Source of the DNA: Bradyrhizobium cenepequi
GTDB lineage: Bacteria; Pseudomonadota; Alphaproteobacteria; Rhizobiales; Xanthobacteraceae
Assembly (NCBI RefSeq): GCF_020329485.1
Contig: NZ_JAGKJI010000013.1
Span: 92,253 to 156,252 of the forward strand
Direction: 5' to 3'
DNA length: 64,000 bases
The notes below the pieces were generated by a model. That model did not search any database and was not told the DNA's origin. It was given only the letters and a program-made list of their open reading frames with translations. The translations under genes and the position numbers were made by a program. Below, piece after piece: positions 52,602-63,713 of the stretch. Numbering within the stretch: position 1 is the first letter of the stretch; every line of letters begins with the position of its first letter.

Positions 52602-52762
52602 GGGCTGATTGCCACACACACGGTGTCCTTGCTGCTTTCGCAGGGCCGACACCGTTTATGCGGCCCGAGCGCAATCCTGTCATGCGCCGCCCGTGTTGAC
52701 CGCGCGGGCGGCGCCCGCCACGGTGCTTCCGTTTTGCCAGCCCGCCCACGATTCTCCCGCAA

Positions 52763-53662
52763 ATGCTAACGATTTCCTCGCTCTGGATTCCCTTTACCGT
52801 CGTCGCCGCGCTCGGACAGGTCGCGCGCAATGCGATGCAGCGGTCGCTGACCGGGCCGCTCGGGACCTGGGGCGCGACCAATATCCGCTTCCTGTTCGGC
52901 TTTCCGTTCTCGGTCCTGTTCTTTGCACTGGTCATAACGGCGACCGGCGATCCGCTTCCCTGGCCGCCACAGGTGTTCTGGCCGTGGCTCCTGCTCGGGG
53001 CGCTCAGCCAGATCGTCGCCACCGGCTTGATGCTGCTGGCGATGAACGAGCGCTCCTTCGTGGTGACCACGGCGTATCTGAAGACCGAGGCGATCCAGAC
53101 CGCGATCTTCGGCTTTGTCTTCCTCGGCGATCACCTGACGCTATTGAAGGTGATCGCGATCCTGATCGCGACCATCGGCGTCGTCATCACAGCGCTGCGG
53201 CCCGGCGGCGAGAAGGGGTTTGCGGAGGTGAAGCCGACCATCATCGGCCTGGTCGCGGCGGCCTGCTTTGCGCTGTCGGCGATCGGCTTTCGCGGCGCGA
53301 TCATCACCGTGCCCGGCGTCTCCTTCGTGACGGCGTCGACCTACACGCTGGTGTTCGGCCTGTTCGTGCAGACGCTGGTGCTGTCGATCTATCTGCTCCT
53401 GCGTGCGCCCGGTGTGCTCAAGGCGATCCTTTCGCTCTGGAAGCCTTCGATGCTGGCGGGCTTCACCGGCGCGTTCGCCTCGCAATTCTGGTTCCTCGCC
53501 TTCGCGCTGACGGCCGCGGCGAATGTGCGGACACTGGCGCTGATCGAAGTGTTGTTCGCGCAAGGCGTGGCGTACTACTCGTTCAAGCAGCCGATCTCGC
53601 TGCGCGAGCTTTCCGGCATCATCCTGATTGTGATCGGTGTAGCGCTCTTGATCGCGGCGTGA
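52763..53662 (+). CDS. EamA-like integral membrane protein
   Basis: This 299-residue protein has about ten hydrophobic segments in a DMT-like arrangement (WIPFTVVAALGQVARNAMQR at the start; LIEVLFAQGVAYYSFKQPIS late). It is more distant from the other two EamA proteins in the window. Substrate unknown. It is convergent with the DUF1178 gene. Confidence 0.75.
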   Translation: MLTISSLWIPFTVVAALGQVARNAMQRSLTGPLGTWGATNIRFLFGFPFSVLFFALVITATGDPLPWPPQVFWPWLLLGALSQIVATGLMLLAMNERSFVVTTAYLKTEAIQTAIFGFVFLGDHLTLLKVIAILIATIGVVITALRPGGEKGFAEVKPTIIGLVAAACFALSAIGFRGAIITVPGVSFVTASTYTLVFGLFVQTLVLSIYLLLRAPGVLKAILSLWKPSMLAGFTGAFASQFWFLAFALTAAANVRTLALIEVLFAQGVAYYSFKQPISLRELSGIILIVIGVALLIAA

Positions 53663-53732
53663 GCCAGAGCGTTTTCGAGCGAAGTGGGTACCGGTTCGCG
53701 GGACGAAAAACGCGTCAAGATAAGAAAGAGCT

Positions 53733-54209
53733 TCAGTTGCGGTCGTCCGGCAGCGCCGGCAGTGGCGAGATCTCGACGCCTTCCTCGACCAGCGAGCGCG
53801 CCTCCTCCGGCGAGGCCTCGCCGTAGATCGCGCGGTGTTCCTTGTCGCCGTAGTGCATGGCGCGGGCTTCATTGGGGAAGCGGTCGCCGACATTGTCGGC
53901 GTTCTTGACGATGTGGTCGCGCAATTCCTTCAGCTTGGCGCGCAATTCGCGCTCCTGCGCCATCATCAGCGGCGTGGCTTCGCTTGCTGTCGGCTCCGCA
54001 GCCGTAGCCGGCGCAGGCTCGGGAGCAGGTTTGTCCCGGCCCTTCCGGCCAACAATCTGCGGCGCCATAATCGCCTTCTCGACCTTCGCGGTGCCGCAGG
54101 TCGGGCAGGTCACGAGCTTGCGGCGGACCTGGGAATCATAAGCCGACGAACTCTGGAACCAGCTTTCGAAGGCATGGCCCTGTTCGCAGCGCAGGTTGTA
54201 TCGGATCAT
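53733..54209 (-). CDS. DUF1178 zinc-ribbon-like protein
   Basis: The 158-residue protein starts with a short zinc-ribbon-like segment: Cys8 (YNLRCEQGHAFESWF) and CPTCG (Cys34, Cys37), then VEKAIMAPQI, the family signature. The remainder is charged and helical (MAQERELRAKLKELRDHIVKNADNVG). Its ATG overlaps the nit stop (ATGA). Function is unknown; it belongs to the comF-grxC-nit run, a conserved alphaproteobacterial order as I recall. Confidence 0.85.
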   Translation of the reverse strand: MIRYNLRCEQGHAFESWFQSSSAYDSQVRRKLVTCPTCGTAKVEKAIMAPQIVGRKGRDKPAPEPAPATAAEPTASEATPLMMAQERELRAKLKELRDHIVKNADNVGDRFPNEARAMHYGDKEHRAIYGEASPEEARSLVEEGVEISPLPALPDDRN

Positions 54210-55084
54210 GCCGAGCCCCGGACGAGGTGCAGATGCTCCGGACCCGCCTTGGGGTCGGCGACGGTGAAGCGCCGCCCATGCTGCAGCGAGGGGATCGCCC
54301 GGCGCGCGGTCACGACCTTGGCGGGATCGATCTTCGCCAGGAACACGCCCGGCTCGGCGCCGCCTTCGGCGAGGATTTCGCCCCAGGGGTCGATGATCAG
54401 CGAATGACCATAGGTCTCGCGCTTGTTCTCGTGCAGGCCTCCTTGCGCGGCGGCAAACACGAAGCAGCCGGTCTCGATGGCGCGGGCGCGCAGCAGAACG
54501 TGCCAATGCGCCTCCCCAGTCTTGCGAGTGAAGGCGGAGGGCACGGTGAGGAAGGAAGCGCCGCTTTCGGCAAGCGCGCGGTAGAGCGCCGGGAAGCGCA
54601 CGTCATAGCAGATCGTCAATCCGATCCGGCCCCACGGCAGGTCGGAGATCACGGCGGTCTCGCCCGGCTGGTAATTGGCGGATTCTCGATAGCTCTCGCC
54701 GCCGGGCAGATCGATATCGAACATATGGATCTTGTCGTAGCTGGCGAGCAGATTGCCGTCGGGGCCGATCAGGAAGGAGCGGTTGACCGCCTTCTCCGGC
54801 GAGAAGCGCAGCGCCAGCGAGCCGATATGGAGATGGATCTTCAATTCCGCCGCAAGCGCGCGATAAGCCTTCAGCGACTTGTCGTCTTCTTCCGAAGCCA
54901 GATGCTCGAACAGCGCCTTGCGGTTCAATTGCATCATGTTGCTCACTTCGGGCGTGAGCACATAGTCCGCGCCTTGCGCCGCCGCCTCGCGCACCAGCTT
55001 GATGCCCTGCTCGAGGCTCGGCTCGGGCAGAAGCGAGGTACGCATCTGCACCATGGCGGCGGTGAAGGTGTTGTCGGCACTCAT
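54206..55084 (-). CDS. Carbon-nitrogen hydrolase of the Nit family
   Basis: This 292-residue nitrilase-superfamily amidase has the Glu-Lys-Cys triad: glutamate in VLTPEVSNMM, lysine in YDKIHMFDID and cysteine in GLTICYDVRFPALYRAL. It is closest in pattern to Nit1/Nit2-type amidases (deaminated glutathione or omega-amidase activity). Its neighbour, glutaredoxin, favours a glutathione-linked role. It overlaps both flanking genes by one to four bases, so it is part of a tight operon. Confidence 0.88.
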   Translation of the reverse strand: MSADNTFTAAMVQMRTSLLPEPSLEQGIKLVREAAAQGADYVLTPEVSNMMQLNRKALFEHLASEEDDKSLKAYRALAAELKIHLHIGSLALRFSPEKAVNRSFLIGPDGNLLASYDKIHMFDIDLPGGESYRESANYQPGETAVISDLPWGRIGLTICYDVRFPALYRALAESGASFLTVPSAFTRKTGEAHWHVLLRARAIETGCFVFAAAQGGLHENKRETYGHSLIIDPWGEILAEGGAEPGVFLAKIDPAKVVTARRAIPSLQHGRRFTVADPKAGPEHLHLVRGSA

Positions 55085-55356
55085 TAAGCCACGCCTTCGC
55101 TGGCTAGGAGATCATCGAGCTTGCCCTCGCGGTCGAGCGCATAGAGATCATCGCAGCCGCCGACATGGGTGTTGCCGATGAAGATCTGCGGAAAGGTCGA
55201 ACCGGCGCCGGCCCGCTGGTACATCTCGTCGCGATAGGACGGATTGCTGGCAATGTTGAACTCGGTGAACGCCGCGTTCTTGCGGGTCAGAAGCGACTTG
55301 GCCGCGGTGCAGTAGCCGCAGCCCGGGCGCGTGTAGATTTCAATCGCAGCGGTCAT
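55084..55356 (-). CDS. grxC: Glutaredoxin 3
   Basis: This 90-residue dithiol glutaredoxin reduces disulfides with glutathione. The active site is CGYC (Cys13, Cys16) in TRPGCGYCTAAK, a variant of the common CPYC; TFPQIFIGNTHVGGCDDLYAL provides the cis-proline and glutathione site. Its stop overlaps the nit start by one base. Confidence 0.94.
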   Translation of the reverse strand: MTAAIEIYTRPGCGYCTAAKSLLTRKNAAFTEFNIASNPSYRDEMYQRAGAGSTFPQIFIGNTHVGGCDDLYALDREGKLDDLLASEGVA

Positions 55357-55385
55357 GGAGCGCTCGGTTGTGAGATTGGTCCGGA

Positions 55386-56195
55386 TTATATGGGAGCTTT
55401 GTGGCTATCGACAACCCGGGCGAACACCAGCACGTCGACCTGCGCGGCTTTGGCGCGCAACAGCGCCCGCGCGCAGGCGTCAACCGTCGCGCCGGAGGTC
55501 AGGACGTCATCGACCAGGATCACACGGCGGCCCTGGACTTCGGCGCCACTGTCCGGCGCCACCTTGAACGCGCCCTGGACATTGGTCGCCCGCTGCGCCC
55601 GCGACAATCCGACCTGCTGCTCGGTCGACCGCACCCGGCGCAGCGCATCGGAGGCGAGCGCAACGCCGCTCTGGCGCGAAATGACGCGGGCAAGCGCGCC
55701 GGATTGGTTGTAGCGGCGGCTCCAGCCGCGCCGCCAGTGCAGGGGAACCGGCACCAAAACATCGGCGTCGCACAGCAATTCCTTCCCCGCCCGCGCCATC
55801 CAGCGGCCGATTGCCGGCGCCAGATCGGTACGGTCCTGGTATTTCAATGCATGCACCAGCGTGCGCGCAACGTCGTCATAGCGCACCGCGGCCCGGGCGC
55901 GCTGGTAGGCCGGCGGATTGGCGATCGCTTCCATCGACAACAGCTGAGGCCCGGGATCGTAGACGAAGGGGATGCCGAGCCGCGGGCAGAAGGGTGGAGC
56001 AATGAACGACAATTTGGCCCAGCAGGCGGCACAGACGCCCTCGCCATCGACCGGCTCGCGGCACGAAACGCACAGCGTCGGCAGCGCAATGTCGAGCACG
56101 AGCCGTGCTGCATGCGTCCATGCTCCCTGCGCAACGCTCAACGCGCCGCGCAGATGGTTTGCGATGGAACGGGATGGTGATGCCTCGGCGCCCAT
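55386..56195 (-). CDS. comF: ComF-family phosphoribosyltransferase-like protein
   Basis: This 269-residue protein has an N-terminal zinc-finger-like region (CVSCREPVDGEGVCAAC plus CPRLG) and a C-terminal PRTase domain with RRYNQSGALAR and the PRPP-type loop VILVDDVLTSGATVDAC. ComF proteins aid DNA uptake or handle single-stranded DNA in transformable bacteria; in alphaproteobacteria the role is unclear. It is the first gene of the grxC-nit-DUF1178 run, 29 bases upstream of grxC. Confidence 0.9.
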   Translation of the reverse strand: MGAEASPSRSIANHLRGALSVAQGAWTHAARLVLDIALPTLCVSCREPVDGEGVCAACWAKLSFIAPPFCPRLGIPFVYDPGPQLLSMEAIANPPAYQRARAAVRYDDVARTLVHALKYQDRTDLAPAIGRWMARAGKELLCDADVLVPVPLHWRRGWSRRYNQSGALARVISRQSGVALASDALRRVRSTEQQVGLSRAQRATNVQGAFKVAPDSGAEVQGRRVILVDDVLTSGATVDACARALLRAKAAQVDVLVFARVVDSHKAPI

Positions 56196-56273
56196 GGAAC
56201 GAGGCTAGCGTTGCGAAGGCGTCAGCTCAAGCACGGCGTTGCCAGAGGCGGGAGCAGGGCGTAACCAACCGGC

Positions 56274-57143
56274 ATGGCCGCCAACCCGACCACACCCGTA
56301 TTGTTCGATCGCGCTCTTTTGTCGGCGCGGCTGAAGCGCGCGCGGCGCGATGCGCCGGTCACGTTCCTGCTCGAGCGCGTCACTGAAGACATGGCGGAGC
56401 GATTGCAGGCGGTGATGCGGGAGTTTGCCGATGCCGCAGACATCTGGACGCCGGGCAACGCACTCCATGATCTCTTGCGCGGGCGATGCAAGTCGGTCCA
56501 CGAAGTTGTGTTCGAGGCGTCGGAAGTCCTTACGCTGCAGCCGGGCTCGGTCGATCTTGCGGTCTCCGCGCTCGCCTTCCAGTTCGTCAATGATCTTCCC
56601 GGCGTGCTGGCGCAGATCCGTCGCGCGCTGAGGCCCGACGGGCTGCTGCTGGCGGCGATGATCGGCGGCGATACGCTGACCGAGCTCAGGCAATCCTTTG
56701 CCGCCGCCGAAGCCGAATGCGAGGGCGGCGTGTCGCCGCGCGTGGTGCCATTCGCCGATCTGCGTGATGTTGGCGCGCTGTTGCAGCGTGCCGGCTTCGC
56801 ACTGCCGGTGACCGATGTCGATCGCATCGTGGTGCGCTACGACAATGCCTTTGCGCTGATGCAGGAATTGCGGCGCATGGGCGGAACCAACATCCTGGTC
56901 GAGCGGCGCCACACGCCGACCCGCCGCGCCACCCTTTTGCGGGTGGCGCAGATCTATGCCGAACGCTTCGCCGATCCTGACGGCCGCATCCGCGCCACCT
57001 TCGACGTGATCTGGCTCTCCGGGTGGGCCCCGCATGAAAGCCAGCCCAAGCCGCTGCGGCCGGGTTCGGCGAAAGCGAGTTTGGAAGAGGCGGTGAAGCG
57101 GATAGGTCACCCTCCCCTAAAAGGGGAGGGTCGACGCGAATGA
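56274..57143 (+). CDS. BioC/NDUFAF5-like methyltransferase-fold protein
   Basis: The 289-residue protein aligns by pattern with methyltransferases of the BioC and NDUFAF5 group: DLAVSALAFQFVNDLPGVLAQIRRALRPDGLLLAAMIGGDTLTELR and ERFADPDGRIRATFDVIWLSGWAPH. The usual glycine-rich SAM motif I after the first strand is absent; the region reads FADAADIWTPGNALHDLL. It may be catalytically altered or use another binding mode. The last 12 residues (GHPPLKGEGRRE) are encoded by the start of the 57108 repeat. Divergent from comF. Confidence 0.8.
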   Translation: MAANPTTPVLFDRALLSARLKRARRDAPVTFLLERVTEDMAERLQAVMREFADAADIWTPGNALHDLLRGRCKSVHEVVFEASEVLTLQPGSVDLAVSALAFQFVNDLPGVLAQIRRALRPDGLLLAAMIGGDTLTELRQSFAAAEAECEGGVSPRVVPFADLRDVGALLQRAGFALPVTDVDRIVVRYDNAFALMQELRRMGGTNILVERRHTPTRRATLLRVAQIYAERFADPDGRIRATFDVIWLSGWAPHESQPKPLRPGSAKASLEEAVKRIGHPPLKGEGRRE

Positions 57144-57265
57144 AATGAGCGGCGGGGAGGGGTCAAGTCTCTCCACGAGTGACACTGCCGAGCGGAGAGA
57201 TCTGACCCCTCCCCGGTTCGCATTCCGCTTCGCTGCATGCGGCCCTCCCCTTTCAGGGGAGGGTG
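57108..57265. repeat. 158-bp composite palindromic element, copy 2
   Basis: An inverted copy of the 34815-34977 element, with small hairpins at each end (CACCCTCCCCTAAAAGGGGA on the left). Its left end lies inside the coding frame of the preceding gene. Confidence 0.85.
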
Positions 57266-57270
57266 AACGC

Positions 57271-57681
57271 TTACAACAACAGATCAATCAGATGCGGGAT
57301 CAGCGGAATGTCCGCCGCCGGCATTTCATAGTCGCGCAGTTTGTTGACGCGGACCCAGGCGAGGTTCTGTCCCTCGCGTGCCGTCACCATGCCGTCCCAG
57401 CGGCGGCAGATATAAAGCGGCATCAGCAAGTGGAACGTCTCGTAGGGGTGGCTCGCAAAAGTCAGCGGCGCTAGGCAGGGCTCGGCGACGGTGATGCCGA
57501 GCTCTTCGTGCAACTCGCGGATCAGTGTCGCTTCCGGCCGTTCGCCTGCCTCGACCTTGCCGCCCGGGAATTCCCACAGCCCGGCCATCGGCTTGCCCGC
57601 CGGGCGCTGCGCCAGCAGCACGCGCTTGTCGGCGTCAATGAGTGCGCAGGCAACCACGAGGGTGAGTTTGATGTCGGTCAT
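57271..57681 (-). CDS. mutT: 8-oxo-dGTP diphosphatase (MutT, Nudix)
   Basis: MutT removes oxidised dGTP from the nucleotide pool. The 136-residue protein carries a complete Nudix box (residues 40-63, from GGKVEAGE to RELHEELGI, matching GX5EX7REUXEEXGU), preceded by LLAQRPAGKPMAGLWEFPG, which is the MutT-type substrate region. Convergent with the methyltransferase-fold gene, across the repeat element. Confidence 0.92.
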   Translation of the reverse strand: MTDIKLTLVVACALIDADKRVLLAQRPAGKPMAGLWEFPGGKVEAGERPEATLIRELHEELGITVAEPCLAPLTFASHPYETFHLLMPLYICRRWDGMVTAREGQNLAWVRVNKLRDYEMPAADIPLIPHLIDLLL

Positions 57682-57775
57682 GCAGAACTGCAGGGCGAAT
57701 TGGCGTTCCAGCTCTCTGTAGCTTTAACGGGCGAAAGCGAAAAGCGTAATCCGCCGCCCTGTGACGGCGCCTCCG

Positions 57776-57884
57776 CCGTCATTCCGGGGCGCGCGAAGCG
57801 CGAGCCCGGAATCCATCGGGCGTCAGGTATTGGTGGAGCAATGGATTCCGGGTTCGATGCTCTCGCATCGCCCCGGAATGACGG
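57776..57884. repeat. Inverted repeat (CCGTCATTCCGGGG type)
   Basis: Perfect 14-bp arms CCGTCATTCCGGGG and CCCCGGAATGACGG. It lies just after the argJ stop, upstream of mutT. Confidence 0.85.
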
Positions 57885-57899
57885 GGAGAAAGCGGCGCA

Positions 57900-59159
57900 T
57901 CACGATCGATAATCGCCGTTGATCGCGACATATTCCTTGGTGAGATCGCAGGTCAGCACGCGGTCGCGGCCCTTGCCAAGGCCGAGATTGATCTTGATCT
58001 GGATCTTCGGCTCCTTCATCGCCTGCGACACTTCCGCCTCGTTGTAGGACGGATCGCGGGCGCCGCTTTTGGCGACGCGGATGCCGTTGAAGGCGATCGA
58101 GAGCTTGTCGCGATTGGCTGGCTCGCCAGCCTTGCCGACCGCCATCACCACACGGCCCCAATTGGCGTCCTCCCCCGCGATCGCGGTCTTCACCAGCGGC
58201 GAGTTCGCCACCGACATCGCGATTCTGCGTGCCGACGCCTTGGTGGTGGCGCCATCGACGATGATCTCGACCAGCTTTCGCGCGCCCTCGCCGTCACGCG
58301 CCACCTGTTCGGAAAGGTCTGCGAGCACGTCGCGAAACGCTTTGGCGAACGCTTTCAGGCGCGGGTCGCTGGCGCGGCTGATTTTCGGCGCGCCGCCAGC
58401 GGCAGCGGTGCCGGTCGCGAATGCCAGCAGCGTGTCCGATGTCGAGGTATCGCCGTCGATGGTGACGGCATTGAAGGTGTCCTCGACGCCGCTCTTCAAG
58501 AGCTGCTGCAGCGCAGCTGATGATAGCGGCGCGTCGGTGAAGATGAAGGAGAGCATCGTCGCCATGTCGGGCGCGATCATGCCGGCGCCCTTGGCCATGC
58601 CGTTGATCGTCACCTTGGCCTTGCCGAGCTTCACGGTCGCGGTCGCGACCTTCGGAAAGGTGTCCGTGGTCATGATCGCGTTCGCTGCGTCCATCCAGTC
58701 GCCGGGTGCAGCTTGCTCGGCCAGCGTCGCCAGCACGCCGTCGAACTTGGTCGCATCCAGCGGCTCGCCGATCACGCCGGTGGAGGCCAGAAACACCTCG
58801 TTGACGCTGCAGCCGACCGCCTTGGCGGCGATCTGCGCGGTCAGCGCGGTCGCCTGCTTGCCGGTCTTGCCGGTGAAGGCGTTGGCATTGCCGGAATTGA
58901 CCACCAGCGCGCGGGCAAATCCTCCCTTAGAAGCTCCGCCTTTGCCGAGCTTGGCACGGCACCATTCCACCGGCGCCGACGGGCACTTGGACTTGGTGAA
59001 GACGCCGGCCACCGTGGTGCCCTTGTCCATCACCGCAAGCAGCACGTCTGTGCGCCCCTTGTAGCGGATGCCGGCCGCCGCCGTCGCAAGCCTGACGCCC
59101 GCGATCGCAGGCAAATCGGGAACATCGGTCGGGGCGAGGGGAGAAACGGCGGTGGGCAT
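57900..59159 (-). CDS. argJ: Bifunctional ornithine acetyltransferase / N-acetylglutamate synthase
   Basis: ArgJ recycles the acetyl group from N-acetylornithine to glutamate in arginine synthesis. The 419-residue precursor cleaves itself before the threonine in [13 protein letters not shown] (nucleophile Thr). Other motifs are [49 protein letters not shown] and [14 protein letters not shown]. Length is normal. It lies downstream of the parvulin gene on the same strand, with a repeat element between. Confidence 0.95.
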   Translation of the reverse strand: MPTAVSPLAPTDVPDLPAIAGVRLATAAAGIRYKGRTDVLLAVMDKGTTVAGVFTKSKCPSAPVEWCRAKLGKGGASKGGFARALVVNSGNANAFTGKTGKQATALTAQIAAKAVGCSVNEVFLASTGVIGEPLDATKFDGVLATLAEQAAPGDWMDAANAIMTTDTFPKVATATVKLGKAKVTINGMAKGAGMIAPDMATMLSFIFTDAPLSSAALQQLLKSGVEDTFNAVTIDGDTSTSDTLLAFATGTAAAGGAPKISRASDPRLKAFAKAFRDVLADLSEQVARDGEGARKLVEIIVDGATTKASARRIAMSVANSPLVKTAIAGEDANWGRVVMAVGKAGEPANRDKLSIAFNGIRVAKSGARDPSYNEAEVSQAMKEPKIQIKINLGLGKGRDRVLTCDLTKEYVAINGDYRS

Positions 59160-59243
59160 GGAGTGCTTCCGGCTTCGAGGAGGGAAGCGCTCTGTATCAT
59201 TTCAATTGTCGGAGCGGGAGTGCGGCCGCGACACAGTCACGGT

Positions 59244-59363
59244 GTCGTCCCTTGCGAAAGCAGGCACCCATAACCACCGTCATCGATTGTTTAAGAAAGG
59301 ACGTCGCAGCGATGCAAGCAACCAGCACCGCGGAGTATGGGTCCCGGCCCTCGCCGGGACGAC
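59244..59363. repeat. Inverted repeat (GTCGTCCC type), diverged copy
   Basis: Outer arms GTCGTCCC and GGGACGAC with inner CACCCATAACCAC on the left and TATGGGTCCC on the right. It fills the gap between the parvulin gene and argJ; related to 23217-23338. Confidence 0.75.
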
Positions 59364-59370
59364 CACCTGA

Positions 59371-60306
59371 CTACTTCTTCGCCGGAGGCGCCATCTTGGA
59401 GTCGGACGGCTTGGTGGGGGCCGCCTCGGCCGGCTTGGAGTCGCTCTTGGCGGTCTCTTCCGGCTTGTCCATGCGCTCGATCTTGGCGGCCTCGCGCAGC
59501 TTGGCGACGTAGTCGGCCTGCGCCTTGCGGGTCACATAGGTCTCGATCTGGGTCTTCACCTGGTCGAACGGAGGCGCGGTGCGGTTGCGCTTCTCCTCGA
59601 CCTTGATGATGTGCCAGCCAAACTGCGATTTCACGGGGTCGGAGATCTTGCCCGGCTCAAGCGAAAACGCGACGGCGGAGAATTCCGGCACCATCTGCTC
59701 CTTGGTAAAGAAGCCGAGATCGCCGCCATCGGAAGCGCCGGGATCCTTCGATTTCTTCTTGGCGAGCTCGGCGAAATCGGCGCCCTTCGCGAGCTCGGCC
59801 TTGATCGCCTTGGCCTCGTCCTCGGTCTCGACCAGGATATGGCGGGCATGCACCTCCTGCTCGCCGGTGATCTGCTTGGAGGCCTCGTCATAGACCTTCT
59901 TCATGGCATCGTCGGTGGTTGCAGCCTTGCCCTCGCTGGAGAGCAGGCTGTCCATCAGCAGCCGGTTGCGGGTGAAGGCGAGGCGCTTCTTGAACTCGTC
60001 TGTATTGTCGACCTTCTTGTCCTCGGCGGCCTTGGCGACGATCTTCATGTCGATCAGGAAGGCCAGCAGGTTGTCCTTCCGCGTCGCGGAGTCCATTTGC
60101 TGCAGGCTCGGCCCGAGTTCCTCTTCGGCAATCGCCACGTCGCTCTGCCGGATCTCCTGCCCGTTGACCTTGGCGAGCACCGGATTGGAATCCTCGGCGC
60201 GGACCGGCAGGCCGAAGGCGAGAACCGCAGCGATCGAGCCGGTCACGGCCAGGGATGCGAGCCCGATACGCAAGCCGGGTTTCATTTCCGCGAACGACGT
60301 CGTCAT
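59371..60306 (-). CDS. Secreted parvulin-type peptidyl-prolyl isomerase
   Basis: This 311-residue protein has an N-terminal signal-type segment (IGLASLAVTGSIAAVLAFGL) and probably acts in the periplasm on outer-membrane or secreted proteins. A SurA/PrsA-type helical region precedes the parvulin domain: VHARHILVETEDEAKAI, GADFAELAKKKSKDPGASDGG, DLGFFTKEQMVPEFSAVAFS, SQFGWHIIKVEEKR. The C-terminus is a Lys/Pro/Ala-rich tail. The ATG at 60306 has AAGGA before it. It is divergent from secA. Confidence 0.9.
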   Translation of the reverse strand: MTTSFAEMKPGLRIGLASLAVTGSIAAVLAFGLPVRAEDSNPVLAKVNGQEIRQSDVAIAEEELGPSLQQMDSATRKDNLLAFLIDMKIVAKAAEDKKVDNTDEFKKRLAFTRNRLLMDSLLSSEGKAATTDDAMKKVYDEASKQITGEQEVHARHILVETEDEAKAIKAELAKGADFAELAKKKSKDPGASDGGDLGFFTKEQMVPEFSAVAFSLEPGKISDPVKSQFGWHIIKVEEKRNRTAPPFDQVKTQIETYVTRKAQADYVAKLREAAKIERMDKPEETAKSDSKPAEAAPTKPSDSKMAPPAKK

Positions 60307-60433
60307 GCAAAATCCTTAACTTGTCTCGAACAGGGGACGTTCTTTTGAGCGGGGCGGACACTCGCCCAACCAAGCCCGCTTGGCAACGCGAAAAGTCTGA
60401 CAAAATGATGAATTCCTTGACATCTTGCGAGCG

Positions 60434-60462
60434 TTGACAACCCCCGGGGCGGGCCATATCTG
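60434..60462 (+). promoter_or_regulatory. Candidate sigma-70 promoter of secA
   Basis: TTGACA (60434-60439) and TATCTG (60457-60462) are 17 bases apart, in the 348-base gap between the divergent parvulin gene and secA. This would give a leader of about 185 bases. A second TTGACA at 60417-60422 has no good partner. Confidence 0.45.
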
Positions 60463-60654
60463 TGCCGGATCGTGTCAATGGCGATAGCACTCATTTTGCT
60501 TACGTTTTTGGCCGTGAACCTTGGATTGCTTGCTTCCCACTCAATTGGCGGATCGGGCCCGGGTTTGGGCCGTTGCCGGGGCGCGTCACGGTGAGTTGAT
60601 AGATAATCGGCTGCACCACGCTCTGGTTGCAACGCAGAAGAACAGGAACTACGC

Positions 60655-63492
<2,838 letters not shown>

Positions 63493-63542
63493 GATGAACT
63501 GCCCGTAGCAGCGGGCGGCCTTTCGTTCTCCGAAATGACGGT

Positions 63543-63596
63543 CCTCATCCCGAGGAGCCGCGCAAGCGGCGGCTCGAGGGATGGGCCACGGGCCTC
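63543..63596. repeat. Short inverted repeat after secA
   Basis: CCTCATCCCGAGGAGCCGCG and a partly complementary CGGCGGCTCGAGGGATG. It is a short relative of the element at 2893-3018. Confidence 0.6.
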
Positions 63597-63603
63597 TCAC
63601 TCT

Positions 63604-63713
63604 CCGTCATTCCGGGGCGCGCCTCTTGGCGCGAGCCCGGAATCCATCGGGCAACATACTCTGTGGTTAAATGGATTCCGGGCTCGATGCTTCGCATCGC
63701 CCCGGAATGACGG
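63604..63713. repeat. Inverted repeat (CCGTCATTCCGGGGCG type)
   Basis: Perfect 16-bp arms CCGTCATTCCGGGGCG and CGCCCCGGAATGACGG, with inner GGAATCCAT and ATGGATTCC segments. It is the best-preserved member of this family in the window. Confidence 0.88.
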
